DNA of 64,000 nucleotides. Source: an uncultured Sphingomonadales bacterium. GTDB lineage: Bacteria > Pseudomonadota > Alphaproteobacteria > Sphingomonadales > Sphingomonadaceae. Numbering within the stretch: the first letter of the stretch is position 1; each line of letters starts with the position of its first letter. The notes below the pieces were generated by a model, which was not told the DNA's origin, did not search any database, and saw only the letters and a program-made list of their open reading frames with translations. Made by a program: the position numbers and the translations under genes. Location: NCBI GenBank assembly GCA_903832325.1, contig CAILBC010000012.1:148379-212378 (forward strand). Reading direction: 5' to 3'. Below, in pieces: positions 16,221-24,181 of this stretch.

Positions 16221-17688
16221 CGGCCTGATCCCGATCACGCAGGAACAGCGCCAGCACCACGATCACCAGCGCCTCGATCACGGCCCAGACCATCCAGTGC
16301 GAATGGTTGTAGAGAAAAACGCCGATGGCCGGGGACACGATATAGGCCGAACCGTTCACCGCCGCGACAATGCCGGCCGCCTGGCCCTGTTCGCGCAAGC
16401 TGACCGCCAGGCTGGCCCCGGCGGTGAAGCCGGGCCGAAACAGGCCGAATCCCACTGAACAGATGGCAAAACCGGTGGCGATGGCATGCAGGTCCTGCCC
16501 CAGCGCCACAGGCAGGGTGCCCACCGCGACCAGCGCCATGCCGATCATCGTCGACAGCCGCGGCCCCAGCCCCAGCATCGGAATCAGCCCCCATTGCGCC
16601 AGCAGCATCGCGATCGCGCCGACCATCAGCACCAGGCCGATCGGCCCGGCGGCGGCATCGGGCTGGTGGCGCAGGCCCAGCCGGTCAAGCAGCAGGAACC
16701 CGATCACCCCCAGCATGATCGATTGCGCCTGCCCGCCCAGCGTGCCGGCAATCAGCCAGCGCCGGATGCGCGGATCGGCCCAGCGCAGCCGGCCATCGCC
16801 CGCATCCGCGTCCCCGGCATTGTCCTGTTCAATATTGTCCGCTTCATCATCGCCAACCGCATTGCCGTTGCCCAGCCAGCCATCGGCATGTTCGCCAAAG
16901 GCCTGCGCACGGCCGGTGCGGCCGCGGGCGGCACCTGCGCCGGTCAGGTGTGCCGGGGCCTGTTCGTCGCCCATGTCGCCGTCCTGCGGCGAATCATCGG
17001 GCAGCCCCACGCGCAGCATCGCCAGCACCACCAGCGCGCCCAGCGTAAACCCGGCGAAGGGCCCGATCAGGCCGATGCCGGGCAAAATCAGCAAGGGCGC
17101 GAGCGCCGGGCCGAGCGCGGTGCCCAGGCCAAAGCTGCTGGCGACCATCGACAGCGCCTTGGTACGTTCGGCGCGGCTGGTGCGGCTGGCCACATAGGCC
17201 TGCACTGCGGGCGGCGCGGCCGATCCGAACGTGCCATAAAGCGACCGGGCGACTGCAAACAGCACGATCGCGGTCATCCCGCTGACCAGACCCTTCAATC
17301 CCGCCAGCAGCGCCGCGCCGCACAGCGCGAACGACAGCGCAAAGGCCGCCAGGCCCAGCGCCATCATCGCCTTGCGCCCGCGCTGGTCCGACCGGCGCGC
17401 CCAGAACGGGGCCAGCAACATCCACAACAGCGCCGACCACGAATAGGCCAGGCTGACCCACACATCGGCAATGCCCAGGTGCGTGCCGATCGACGGCATG
17501 ACCGATTGCATCGCGGTGTTGCCCGCGGCGATGATCAGCATGACCGCAAACAGCAGTGCCATCCGCGCCGGGGGCAGGCTCTGCGGCGAAGTTGGCACCT
17601 GGCCCGCCGGTTCGTCGTGCACGGCGGCATGGGCCGCCGGCTCTCGCAAAGGCGTTCGCAAAGGCTGGGGCAAAGACTGGTCGGTCAT
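16210..17688 (-). CDS. MFS transporter with an acidic cytoplasmic insert
   Basis: A 492-residue major facilitator resembling TetA-like drug/H+ antiporters. APFWARRSDQRGRKAMM is the loop 2-3 motif, and twelve hydrophobic segments are recognisable. The central loop between the halves is long and strongly acidic (DDSPQDGDMGDEQ, then DDEADNIEQDNAGDADAGDG). The N-terminal ~40 residues are polar. ATG 17688 (MTDQSLPQP) was chosen over the track start 17760. The transported substrate cannot be predicted. Confidence 0.85.
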   Translation of the reverse strand: MTDQSLPQPLRTPLREPAAHAAVHDEPAGQVPTSPQSLPPARMALLFAVMLIIAAGNTAMQSVMPSIGTHLGIADVWVSLAYSWSALLWMLLAPFWARRSDQRGRKAMMALGLAAFALSFALCGAALLAGLKGLVSGMTAIVLFAVARSLYGTFGSAAPPAVQAYVASRTSRAERTKALSMVASSFGLGTALGPALAPLLILPGIGLIGPFAGFTLGALVVLAMLRVGLPDDSPQDGDMGDEQAPAHLTGAGAARGRTGRAQAFGEHADGWLGNGNAVGDDEADNIEQDNAGDADAGDGRLRWADPRIRRWLIAGTLGGQAQSIMLGVIGFLLLDRLGLRHQPDAAAGPIGLVLMVGAIAMLLAQWGLIPMLGLGPRLSTMIGMALVAVGTLPVALGQDLHAIATGFAICSVGFGLFRPGFTAGASLAVSLREQGQAAGIVAAVNGSAYIVSPAIGVFLYNHSHWMVWAVIEALVIVVLALFLRDRDQAVRS

Positions 17689-17800
17689 GCGCTGGCAGGC
17701 TCCCCTCACCCGGAAAACCGGATTCTCGCGCCCGGTAAGCGGCTTGGCCGGTACTGGCAATGGGGCATTGTCGAAATGGGGCGGCGAACCGGCGCGCCCT

Positions 17801-18619
17801 TCAGGCCGGGGTGGAGGGGCTGATTGTCGTGCCGTTTCCGTTGATCGGGCCGAACTGCTGATACGTCGACGCGATCATCGCGGTGAAATAAACATAGCCC
17901 ACTGAAAGCAGCAGCGCCCCCACCGCTTCGCTGGCCAGCCGTTGCACTTCGGGCTGGGCAAAGCCGGCCAGGATCACTGCCACCACGATTGCGGCCAGCG
18001 CATAGACCACCAGAAACAGCGTCAGCGCGGGGCCGAAAAACAGCGCCAGCGCGCCAAACCGGCCGCGCGTGCGCATCAGCCCGGCGCCGATCGCGCGAAA
18101 CGGATTTTGCAGCCGCTGCGCGACCATTTCCGGGCCGATCAGCATGGTTCGCGTGATCGGGTAGATCATGATCACCAGCGCCAGCAGCGTGGCCACGCCC
18201 TGCGGCAGCACCATGGCCAGCACGGCAAGCGCGACAACCGCCACCACCGACAGCATCAGCGCCACCAGCACCTGCACCACCAGATAACTGGGCAACAGCC
18301 GCAGGGCCCGCCCGATCGCCTCTCGCACGGTGGGCCGGTCGCGATCGAGCAGCATGGCCAGCAGCGTCAGATACCCCGCCAGCATCGGCAACGACAATGC
18401 GATCAGCAGCGGCCCGGCGGTGACATAGAATTGCGAAACCGCCTCAACCATCTGGTCCTGGTTCATGCCATTGGTCAATTGCGGGGTGGGCAGCACCACC
18501 GCGGCGATCAGGCCGGGCATCAGAAAGAACACCCCGGCAATCGCGGCCAGCATGTCGCGATTGGTCGAAACCATGCGCCGGGCGGCCTGCCATGCGGTGC
18601 TGCTGTCGAGCGTTGCCAC
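17801..18619 (-). CDS. Polytopic membrane protein of unknown function
   Basis: A 272-residue hydrophobic protein with about six transmembrane segments. The first follows [18 protein letters not shown] and the last precedes [14 protein letters not shown]. It resembles sphingomonad hypothetical membrane proteins without an assigned role. The track ORF begins at 18949, but that extension (peptides like RAKKHALS...EGWEPVF) is hairpin-repeat readthrough plus a 3x15-bp repeat. A GTG at 18619, preceded by GGATGA, starts just before the conserved DSSTAW region and is my choice. Confidence 0.75.
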   Translation of the reverse strand: MATLDSSTAWQAARRMVSTNRDMLAAIAGVFFLMPGLIAAVVLPTPQLTNGMNQDQMVEAVSQFYVTAGPLLIALSLPMLAGYLTLLAMLLDRDRPTVREAIGRALRLLPSYLVVQVLVALMLSVVAVVALAVLAMVLPQGVATLLALVIMIYPITRTMLIGPEMVAQRLQNPFRAIGAGLMRTRGRFGALALFFGPALTLFLVVYALAAIVVAVILAGFAQPEVQRLASEAVGALLLSVGYVYFTAMIASTYQQFGPINGNGTTISPSTPA

Positions 18620-18644
18620 GTCTTCATCCCATATTGCGGCAGTG

Positions 18645-18689
18645 TTGCCGGAAACGATGTTGCCGGAAACGATGTCACCGGAAACGATG
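18645..18689. repeat. Three tandem 15-bp repeats
   Basis: TTGCCGGAAACGATG is repeated twice exactly, followed by a third copy beginning TCACC. It lies just upstream of the proposed GTG start of the membrane protein and produces the repeating IVSGN peptides in the over-extended track ORF. Confidence 0.85.
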
Positions 18690-18781
18690 CGCCGCCCAGA
18701 TACCGGGATATTGCAGATCCCGGCAAGACCAGCCTTGTAGAGTATCGGATGGACCAAGGGGAAACGGTTTTCGATTGCGGC

Positions 18782-18990
18782 GCATCGCTTCTGCAAAAAA
18801 CCGGTTCCCACCCTTCCGCCGTGCTCAGGGCGTGCTTTTTTGCGCGATGCGTTGCAGGAGGTCGCATCGCTTATGCAAAAAACCGGTTCCCACCCTTCGG
18901 CCATGCTCAGGGCATGCTTTTTTGCGCGATGCGTTTCAGGAGGTCGCATCGCCTATGCAAAAAACCGGTTCCCACTTTTTTGCGCGATGC
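18782..18990 (+). repeat. Hairpin repeat array B, directly upstream of lipB
   Basis: There are three units: two long (18782-18850, 18864-18932) and one short (18946-18990), separated by 13-nt spacers GTTKCAGGAGGTC. Outer arms are GCATCGC/GCGATGC and inner arms GCAAAAAA/TTTTTTGC around CCGGTTCCCAC. Compared with array A, the outer stems differ at two positions in each arm, and the changes are complementary. The short unit ends 16 nt before the lipB ATG. Each spacer carries AGGAGG 11 nt before an ATG in the next unit. Confidence 0.92.
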
Positions 18991-19006
18991 TTTAGGGGGC
19001 ATTGGC

Positions 19007-19684
19007 ATGACCATGGCCCCGTCGATCCGCGATATCGCCATTCAGGCCGAAACCGCCGCAGTGCCCTATCGCGCCGCGCTTGACGCGATGACGGCGCGCA
19101 ACGCGGCGATTGCCGATGGCACGCAGGGTGAACTGGTCTGGCTGCTAGAACACCCGCCGGTCTATACCGCCGGCACCAGCGCGGTGGACGAAGACTTGAT
19201 CGATGCGCGGTTTGATGTGGTCAATGCGGGGCGCGGCGGGCGCCACACCTATCATGGTCCGGGCCAGCGCATCGGCTATCTGATGCTCGATCTGCGCCGC
19301 CGCAATCGCGATGCGCGCGGGCCAGATGTGCGCCGGTTCGTCCACGCGGTGGAAGGCTGGGTTATCGACACGCTGGGCGATTTCGGAGTGGAGGCATGGC
19401 GCGCGCCGGGCCGCATCGGCATCTGGACCCGTGGCCGCGATGGTGCCGAGGCGAAAATCGGCGCGATCGGCATCCGCATCCGCCGCTGGGTGACGATGCA
19501 CGGTTTTTCGGTCAACTTGTCGCCCGATCTGTCGCATTTTGCCGGAATCGTGCCCTGCGGCATTGCCGATCATGGCGTTACCAGCCTGGCCGATCTGGGG
19601 CTGGAGGTTGCGCCCGCGGCATGGGATAAGGCACTGCTGGCGCGGATGGATGCGTTTCTGGATGCGATCGACGCGCCGGCCTGA
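19007..19684 (+). CDS. lipB: Octanoyl-[acyl carrier protein]:protein N-octanoyltransferase
   Basis: A 225-residue LipB that transfers octanoate from ACP to lipoyl domains. Signatures are [28 protein letters not shown], the catalytic Lys150 ([10 protein letters not shown]) and the acyl-accepting Cys184 in IVPCGI. The track fuses it to a long upstream frame. ATG 19007 (or 19013) matches the family N terminus, with AGGGGG upstream. It directly follows hairpin array B. lipA is not in the window. Confidence 0.94.
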   Translation: MTMAPSIRDIAIQAETAAVPYRAALDAMTARNAAIADGTQGELVWLLEHPPVYTAGTSAVDEDLIDARFDVVNAGRGGRHTYHGPGQRIGYLMLDLRRRNRDARGPDVRRFVHAVEGWVIDTLGDFGVEAWRAPGRIGIWTRGRDGAEAKIGAIGIRIRRWVTMHGFSVNLSPDLSHFAGIVPCGIADHGVTSLADLGLEVAPAAWDKALLARMDAFLDAIDAPA

Positions 19685-19722
19685 TGTTTGACCCGGTTTC
19701 CTGTTGCAACGGACGTTCTGTC

Positions 19723-20028
19723 ATGCCGCTTTCCCCCGTATTTGCCCGGTCCTGCGCCCTGGCGCTGCTTTGCGCGGCGGCGCTGGGCGGTTGCGGCAAG
19801 GCGCCGGCCCCACCCGCGGGCAAGGCCGCCGGTGCGCAAGTGCTGCCCGGAACGATCAGCGATTCGATGCTCAATCTGGACCAGTCGCAGGCGCAGCCGC
19901 TGCTCCAGCCGGCCCCGCGCACCCGCGCTGCCGGCCCGGATGCCCCGAGCGACGCCGCCGATGACCCGGCCGCCGCCCCGACTGATTCGCCCCCGGCAAA
20001 GCCCGAGGTGATCAAGCCCCCGGCCTAG
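19723..20028 (+). CDS. Small lipoprotein, Pro/Ala-rich
   Basis: A 101-residue protein with a lipoprotein signal peptide: basic start, hydrophobic FARSCALALLCAAALG, and lipobox LGGC. The mature part is low-complexity Ala/Pro/Asp and probably disordered. It follows lipB by 38 nt. It faces the convergent CitE-like gene with a 13-nt gap. The function is unknown; sphingomonads carry many such short lipoproteins. Confidence 0.7.
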   Translation: MPLSPVFARSCALALLCAAALGGCGKAPAPPAGKAAGAQVLPGTISDSMLNLDQSQAQPLLQPAPRTRAAGPDAPSDAADDPAAAPTDSPPAKPEVIKPPA

Positions 20029-20041
20029 GGCATGTTGAAAT

Positions 20042-20929
20042 TCATCCCAGGCCGAGCAATGCGCGCGCCTGGCGCAGATGCGGCTGATCGATCATCCGGC
20101 CATCGATTTGCAGCGTGCCGGCGCCCGGGTTGGCGGAAAAGGCGGCCACGATTGCGCGCGCCTCGGCCAGGGCGGCGTCATCGGGGGCAAAGGCGCGGTT
20201 GATCACTGCAACTTGCGCCGGATGGATGGCCAGCATGCCGGCAAAGCCGTCGGCGGCGGCTTCGGATGCGGCCTGGGCCAGCCCGGCCTCGTCGCGAAAA
20301 TCGGCGTGGAGCGTTTCGATCGCCCAGCATTCCACGGCATGCGCCACCAGCAAAGTCTGTGCGCGCACCAGGCGGAAGGCATCGGTCCAGCGCCCGCGCG
20401 AATCGCGTTTGCGCGTCACGCCCAGCACCGCGCCCAGGTCTTCGGCGCCCCAGGTGATCCCAGCCAGGCGCGGCAGCGGGGCGTGGCAATAGGCCGGAAT
20501 GGTCACCGCCGCGCGCGCGGTCTCGCTGACCAGCGCGATCATGCGGATGTTTCCCGGCGGCAGGCCGTGTGCCTGTTCCAGCGCGCCGATCGCATCGCTG
20601 ATCTGCGCGATCTGCGCGGGCCCTTCGGCCTTTGGCACCATGATCCCGCCAAGGTTGGCCTGGCTCGCCGATGCCGCCACGATCGCGACCAGATCATCGT
20701 GCCACAGCCCGGTATCAACCGCGTTGATGCGCACCCATACCGGCTGGGCCGTGCGCGGTTCGCGGGCGAGCCAGTCGGCAGTCACTGCGCGGCCCTGGTC
20801 CTTTGCCCCGGGCGCCACCGCGTCTTCCAGATCGATGATCACCGCATCCGCGCCGGTTTCACGCGCTTTGGCCAGCTTGCGCGGGCTGTCGCCGGGTATG
20901 AACAGCCACGAACGCGGCGGAATGGTCAT
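20042..20929 (-). CDS. HpcH/HpaI aldolase / CitE-like CoA ester lyase
   Basis: A 295-residue protein of the citrate-lyase-beta-like family (TIM barrel). RSWLFIPGDSPRKLAKA and DAVIIDLEDAVAPGAK carry the acidic metal/substrate site. VWVRINAVDT contributes the conserved Arg, and WGAEDLGAVLG and AIHPAQVAVIN follow. Such stand-alone CitE-like enzymes cleave or hydrolyse malyl-, citramalyl- or methylmalyl-CoA. Without the alpha and gamma citrate lyase subunits, true citrate lyase is unlikely. ATG 20929 (MTIPPRS) was preferred to the track start. Confidence 0.87.
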   Translation of the reverse strand: MTIPPRSWLFIPGDSPRKLAKARETGADAVIIDLEDAVAPGAKDQGRAVTADWLAREPRTAQPVWVRINAVDTGLWHDDLVAIVAASASQANLGGIMVPKAEGPAQIAQISDAIGALEQAHGLPPGNIRMIALVSETARAAVTIPAYCHAPLPRLAGITWGAEDLGAVLGVTRKRDSRGRWTDAFRLVRAQTLLVAHAVECWAIETLHADFRDEAGLAQAASEAAADGFAGMLAIHPAQVAVINRAFAPDDAALAEARAIVAAFSANPGAGTLQIDGRMIDQPHLRQARALLGLG

Positions 20930-20957
20930 GGGCACTGCTTTCGCAAGATCGAGGGCC

Positions 20958-20992
20958 AAAAAGAGGGGCCGCCGCCCGCGCCAGACGGGCGG
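20958..20992 (-). terminator. Weak terminator-like hairpin after the alkene reductase gene
   Basis: Read on the minus strand, a 7-bp stem CCGCCCG/CGGGCGG with a 7-nt loop is followed about 9 nt later by TCTTTTT. The distance from stem to T run is longer than usual, so this is tentative. Confidence 0.35.
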
Positions 20993-21005
20993 TGGCGATT
21001 CCCGC

Positions 21006-22115
21006 TTATGCCTCGGCAGCGGCCGCGGACAGCGCGGGATAATCGATATATCCCGCCTCGCCCGGGAAATACCACGATTGCGGGACATTCACATTGGGCG
21101 CAAATTCGGCGCCCACGCGGATGCGCTCCACCAGATCGGGGTTCGAGATGAACGGGCGGCCAAAGCTGATGGCGTCAGCGCGGCCCGAGGTTACATCGGC
21201 GGCGGCCTCGTCCGCGGTATAGTCGCTGTTGAGCACCAGCGGGCCGGTATAGATCGACCGGATCAGCGCATCCTGCTTGGGCACTTCGGTCGCGCCAAAG
21301 GTGCCGCCGGGGCCGGGCTGGCGCAATTCGAGAAAGCCGATCTGCAAGCCCTGGAGCACGCGCGCCGCTTCGCCAAAGATCGCGGCGGGATCGCTGTCAT
21401 CGGTGCCCTGCGAATCGCCATTGGGCGACAGCCGCACCGAAACGCGGTCCGCGCCCCAGATGGTGACCAGCCGCTCGGTCACTTCGCGCAGCAGCCGCGT
21501 GCGGTTTTCAACCGAGCCGCCGTAATCGTCATCGCGCAAGTTGGTGCCATTGCGCAGGAACTGGTCGATCAGATAGCCATTGGCAGCATGAAGCTGCACC
21601 CCGTCAAATCCGGCCTTTTTCGCGTTTTCGGCCGCATGGCCATAATCGTCGATCAGGCGGGGCATTTCGTCCAGCCGCAGCGCGCGCGCCGTCGCGTGGT
21701 CCTTGCGGCCTTCGGGGGTGTGCGCGTGGCCCGGTGCACGCGTGGCCGATGCCGAAACCGGCGGTTCACCATCGAGGAACCAGGGGTGCACGATGCGGCC
21801 CATATGCCACAGTTGCAGCACGATGCGCCCGCCGGCGGCGTGGACCGCCTCGGTCACCGGTTTCCACGCTTCGGTCTGCGCATCGGTCCAGATGCCGGGG
21901 GCGAACGGCCAGCCGGCGCCTTCGCGGCTGATCCCGGTGGCCTCGCTGATGATCAGGCCGGCGCTGGCGCGCTGGGCGTAATAGGTCTGCATGATCGCGG
22001 TCGGCACGCCATCGGCGCCGGCGCGGCCGCGCGTGAGCGGGGCCATGACAATGCGGTTGGGCGCGGCGATCGCGCCAAGCTGGATCGGCTGAAACAAGAC
22101 ATCGACCATGGACAT
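21006..22115 (-). CDS. Old Yellow Enzyme family alkene reductase
   Basis: A 369-residue FMN-dependent ene-reductase of the NemA/OYE group, which reduces activated C=C bonds of enals, enones and nitro compounds. LFQPIQLGAIAAPNRIVMAPLTR is the OYE N terminus. LQLWHMGRIVHP and the substrate-anion pair in HAANGYLIDQFL (His and Asn) are present, as are GGSVENRTR and SFGRPFISNPDL in the phosphate-binding region. ATG 22115 is favoured over the track start. A direct repeat CTGCTGGAAGGGGGTG occurs twice just upstream (about 22120-22153). Confidence 0.92.
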   Translation of the reverse strand: MSMVDVLFQPIQLGAIAAPNRIVMAPLTRGRAGADGVPTAIMQTYYAQRASAGLIISEATGISREGAGWPFAPGIWTDAQTEAWKPVTEAVHAAGGRIVLQLWHMGRIVHPWFLDGEPPVSASATRAPGHAHTPEGRKDHATARALRLDEMPRLIDDYGHAAENAKKAGFDGVQLHAANGYLIDQFLRNGTNLRDDDYGGSVENRTRLLREVTERLVTIWGADRVSVRLSPNGDSQGTDDSDPAAIFGEAARVLQGLQIGFLELRQPGPGGTFGATEVPKQDALIRSIYTGPLVLNSDYTADEAAADVTSGRADAISFGRPFISNPDLVERIRVGAEFAPNVNVPQSWYFPGEAGYIDYPALSAAAAEA

Positions 22116-22218
22116 GCTTTCTGCTGGAAGGGGGTGGCTGCTGGAAGGGGGTGAACCCGGATTGCCTGCGGCAAAACCGGTTTTCCTTTGCAACCAAGAT
22201 TAGGCACTGTCCGCCACC

Positions 22219-23145
22219 ATGACAACCGCGCCCCCCGCACAAAAATCTGCTGCTGCCCAAACCATTCCTTTGGCCAACCCGGCCGGGGGTTCCCTGAACC
22301 TGGCCTTTGCCGGGCTGCTGCTGGGCAATCTGGCGCTGGCGTTCGGGCCCTATTTCGTGCGGATTGCCGATTGCGGGCCGGTTTCGGCGGGGTTCTGGCG
22401 GCTGATTCTGCCGCTGCCGCTGCATGCCCTGCTGGCGCGGCGTGCCGGGCAACCGGTGTTTGGCCATTCGCGGGCGGTCATGGCGATGATCGCGCTGGCC
22501 GGTCTGGTATTCGGGCTCGATCTGGCGTCGTGGCATCTGGGCATCGGCCATACGCGGCTGGGCAATGCCACGCTGTTCGGCAATCTGGGCAGCATTTTCC
22601 TGATGCTGTGGGGTCTGGTCGTGGCGCACCGGCGGCCGCGCGCCAATGAACTCGCGGCGATTACCTGCGCGCTGGCAGGGGCGGCGATCCTGCTGGGCCG
22701 ATCGCTGGAAATCGCAACCGCCACGCTGGTCGGGGACTTGCTGTGCATCCTCGCCGGGATATTCTATTTCACCTATTTCCTGTTCCTGCGCGGGGTTCAG
22801 GGGTCGGTCGGCAGCTGGCCGCTGGTGTTCCACACCGGGGTTTTTGCCGCCCCGGTCATGCTTGCCTGCGCGCTGTTGATGGGCGAACCGGTCATCCCGC
22901 ACGTGTGGTGGCCGGTGCTGGGGCTTGCGCTGTGCAGCCAGGTTATCGGCCAGGGCCTGCTGGTGGCCGCGCTCACCCGGTTTTCACCCCTGGTGATCGG
23001 GCTGGCGCTGCTGACCCAGCCGGTGATTTCGGTGCTGGTCGGGCTGATTGCGTTTGGTGAACGGCCCACCGTGTTCGACGCCGCCGGCATGGTGCTGGTG
23101 TCGGCCGCGCTGGTGCTGGCGCGGGTCCGCGACGAACCCGCGTAA
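22219..23145 (+). CDS. EamA/DMT-family transporter
   Basis: A 308-residue membrane protein with ten hydrophobic segments arranged as two EamA repeats (about 30-160 and 175-305). FGPYFVRIADCGPVSAGFWR and the second-repeat ILAGIFYFTYFLFLRGVQG show the duplication. The family exports or imports small metabolites; this one is unassigned. It converges on nadA with a 13-nt gap. Confidence 0.87.
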   Translation: MTTAPPAQKSAAAQTIPLANPAGGSLNLAFAGLLLGNLALAFGPYFVRIADCGPVSAGFWRLILPLPLHALLARRAGQPVFGHSRAVMAMIALAGLVFGLDLASWHLGIGHTRLGNATLFGNLGSIFLMLWGLVVAHRRPRANELAAITCALAGAAILLGRSLEIATATLVGDLLCILAGIFYFTYFLFLRGVQGSVGSWPLVFHTGVFAAPVMLACALLMGEPVIPHVWWPVLGLALCSQVIGQGLLVAALTRFSPLVIGLALLTQPVISVLVGLIAFGERPTVFDAAGMVLVSAALVLARVRDEPA

Positions 23146-23158
23146 AGCGATTTTGCCG

Positions 23159-24145
23159 TCAACGCGGACCGAGATCGCCTTTGCCGACCGAACCCGATGC
23201 CATGTCCAGCATGGCGTCGAGGCTCTTTTTGGCGGCGAGCCGCAGATTTTCCTCGATATGCACCGCCGGCGTCAGGTCACGCAGCGCCAGATACAGCTTT
23301 TCCAGCGTGTTGAGCGCCATATAGGGGCAGATGTTGCAGTTGCAGTTGCCGTCGGCCCCGGGCGCGCCGATGAAGGTCTTGTCGGGCATCGACAGCTGCA
23401 TCTGGTGGATGATGTGCGGCTCTGTCGCCACGATCAGCGTCTGCGCCGGGGTGGACCGGGCATAGTTCAGGATGCCGGTGGTCGATCCTACATAATCGGC
23501 ATGATCGATGATATGCGGCGGGCATTCGGGGTGCGCCGCCACCGGCGCGGCGGGATGCTGTGCCTTCAGCTTGATCAGCTCGGTTTCGCTGAACGCTTCG
23601 TGCACGATGCACACCCCCGGCCACAGCAGCATGTCACGCCCGAACTTGCGGTTGAGATAGCCGCCCAGGTGCCGGTCGGGGCCAAAGATGATTTTCTGAT
23701 CCGCCGGAATGCGCGACAGGATCGTTTCGGCGCTGGAACTGGTGACGATGACGTCGGACAGCGCCTTCACCTCGGTCGAACAGTTGATGTAGGTCAGCGC
23801 GATGTGATCGGGGTGCGCCTCGCGGAATGCCTTGAACTTGTCGGGCGGGCACGAATCTTCCAGGCTGCACCCGGCATCCATGTCGGGCAGGATCACCACT
23901 TTGTCGGGGCTGAGGATCTTGGCGGTTTCGGCCATGAAGCGCACGCCGCAGAACGCGATGACATCGGCATCGGTGGCGGCCGCCTTGCGCGACAGTTCCA
24001 GCGAATCGCCGATGTAGTCGGCCAGATCCTGAATTTCCGGGCGCTGGTAATAATGCGCCAGGATCACCGCATTGCGGTCCTTGCGCAGCCGGTCGATTTC
24101 GGCGCGCAAGTCGAGGCCGGCAAGCGAGGTAGTCTGGACCGTCAT
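23159..24145 (-). CDS. nadA: Quinolinate synthase A
   Basis: A 328-residue [4Fe-4S] enzyme condensing iminoaspartate with dihydroxyacetone phosphate to quinolinate in NAD synthesis. The cluster cysteines fit the family pattern: Cys66 in FCGVRFMAETAKIL and the Cys93/Cys99 pair in GCSLEDSCPPDKF, plus a C-terminal cysteine in CNCNICPYM. AHYYQRPEIQDLAD is the conserved N-terminal block. nadB and nadC are not in this window, while nadD appears at 59 kb. Confidence 0.96.
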   Translation of the reverse strand: MTVQTTSLAGLDLRAEIDRLRKDRNAVILAHYYQRPEIQDLADYIGDSLELSRKAAATDADVIAFCGVRFMAETAKILSPDKVVILPDMDAGCSLEDSCPPDKFKAFREAHPDHIALTYINCSTEVKALSDVIVTSSSAETILSRIPADQKIIFGPDRHLGGYLNRKFGRDMLLWPGVCIVHEAFSETELIKLKAQHPAAPVAAHPECPPHIIDHADYVGSTTGILNYARSTPAQTLIVATEPHIIHQMQLSMPDKTFIGAPGADGNCNCNICPYMALNTLEKLYLALRDLTPAVHIEENLRLAAKKSLDAMLDMASGSVGKGDLGPR

Positions 24146-24181
24146 GGCACGATTTGTCCTGTCAGTTGGGCGCCGCCGGAC

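Larger units (their letters stand above)
18620..19006. other. Repeat-filled divergent intergenic region upstream of lipB
   Basis: This 387-nt gap between the minus-strand membrane protein and lipB contains the 3x15-bp direct repeat (18645-18689) and hairpin array B (18782-18990). Apart from repeat-derived short ORFs there is no gene. Promoters for both flanking genes must lie within or between these repeats. Confidence 0.7.

Noticed and set aside
8283-18990. Arrays A and B as CRISPR arrays
   Set aside because: Spacers are short (13 or 16 nt) and near-identical, units vary in length, and no cas genes are visible.
17942-19684. 580-residue ORF fused to lipB
   Set aside because: The upstream part is antisense to the membrane protein and passes through repeats; only residues from ATG 19007 are LipB.
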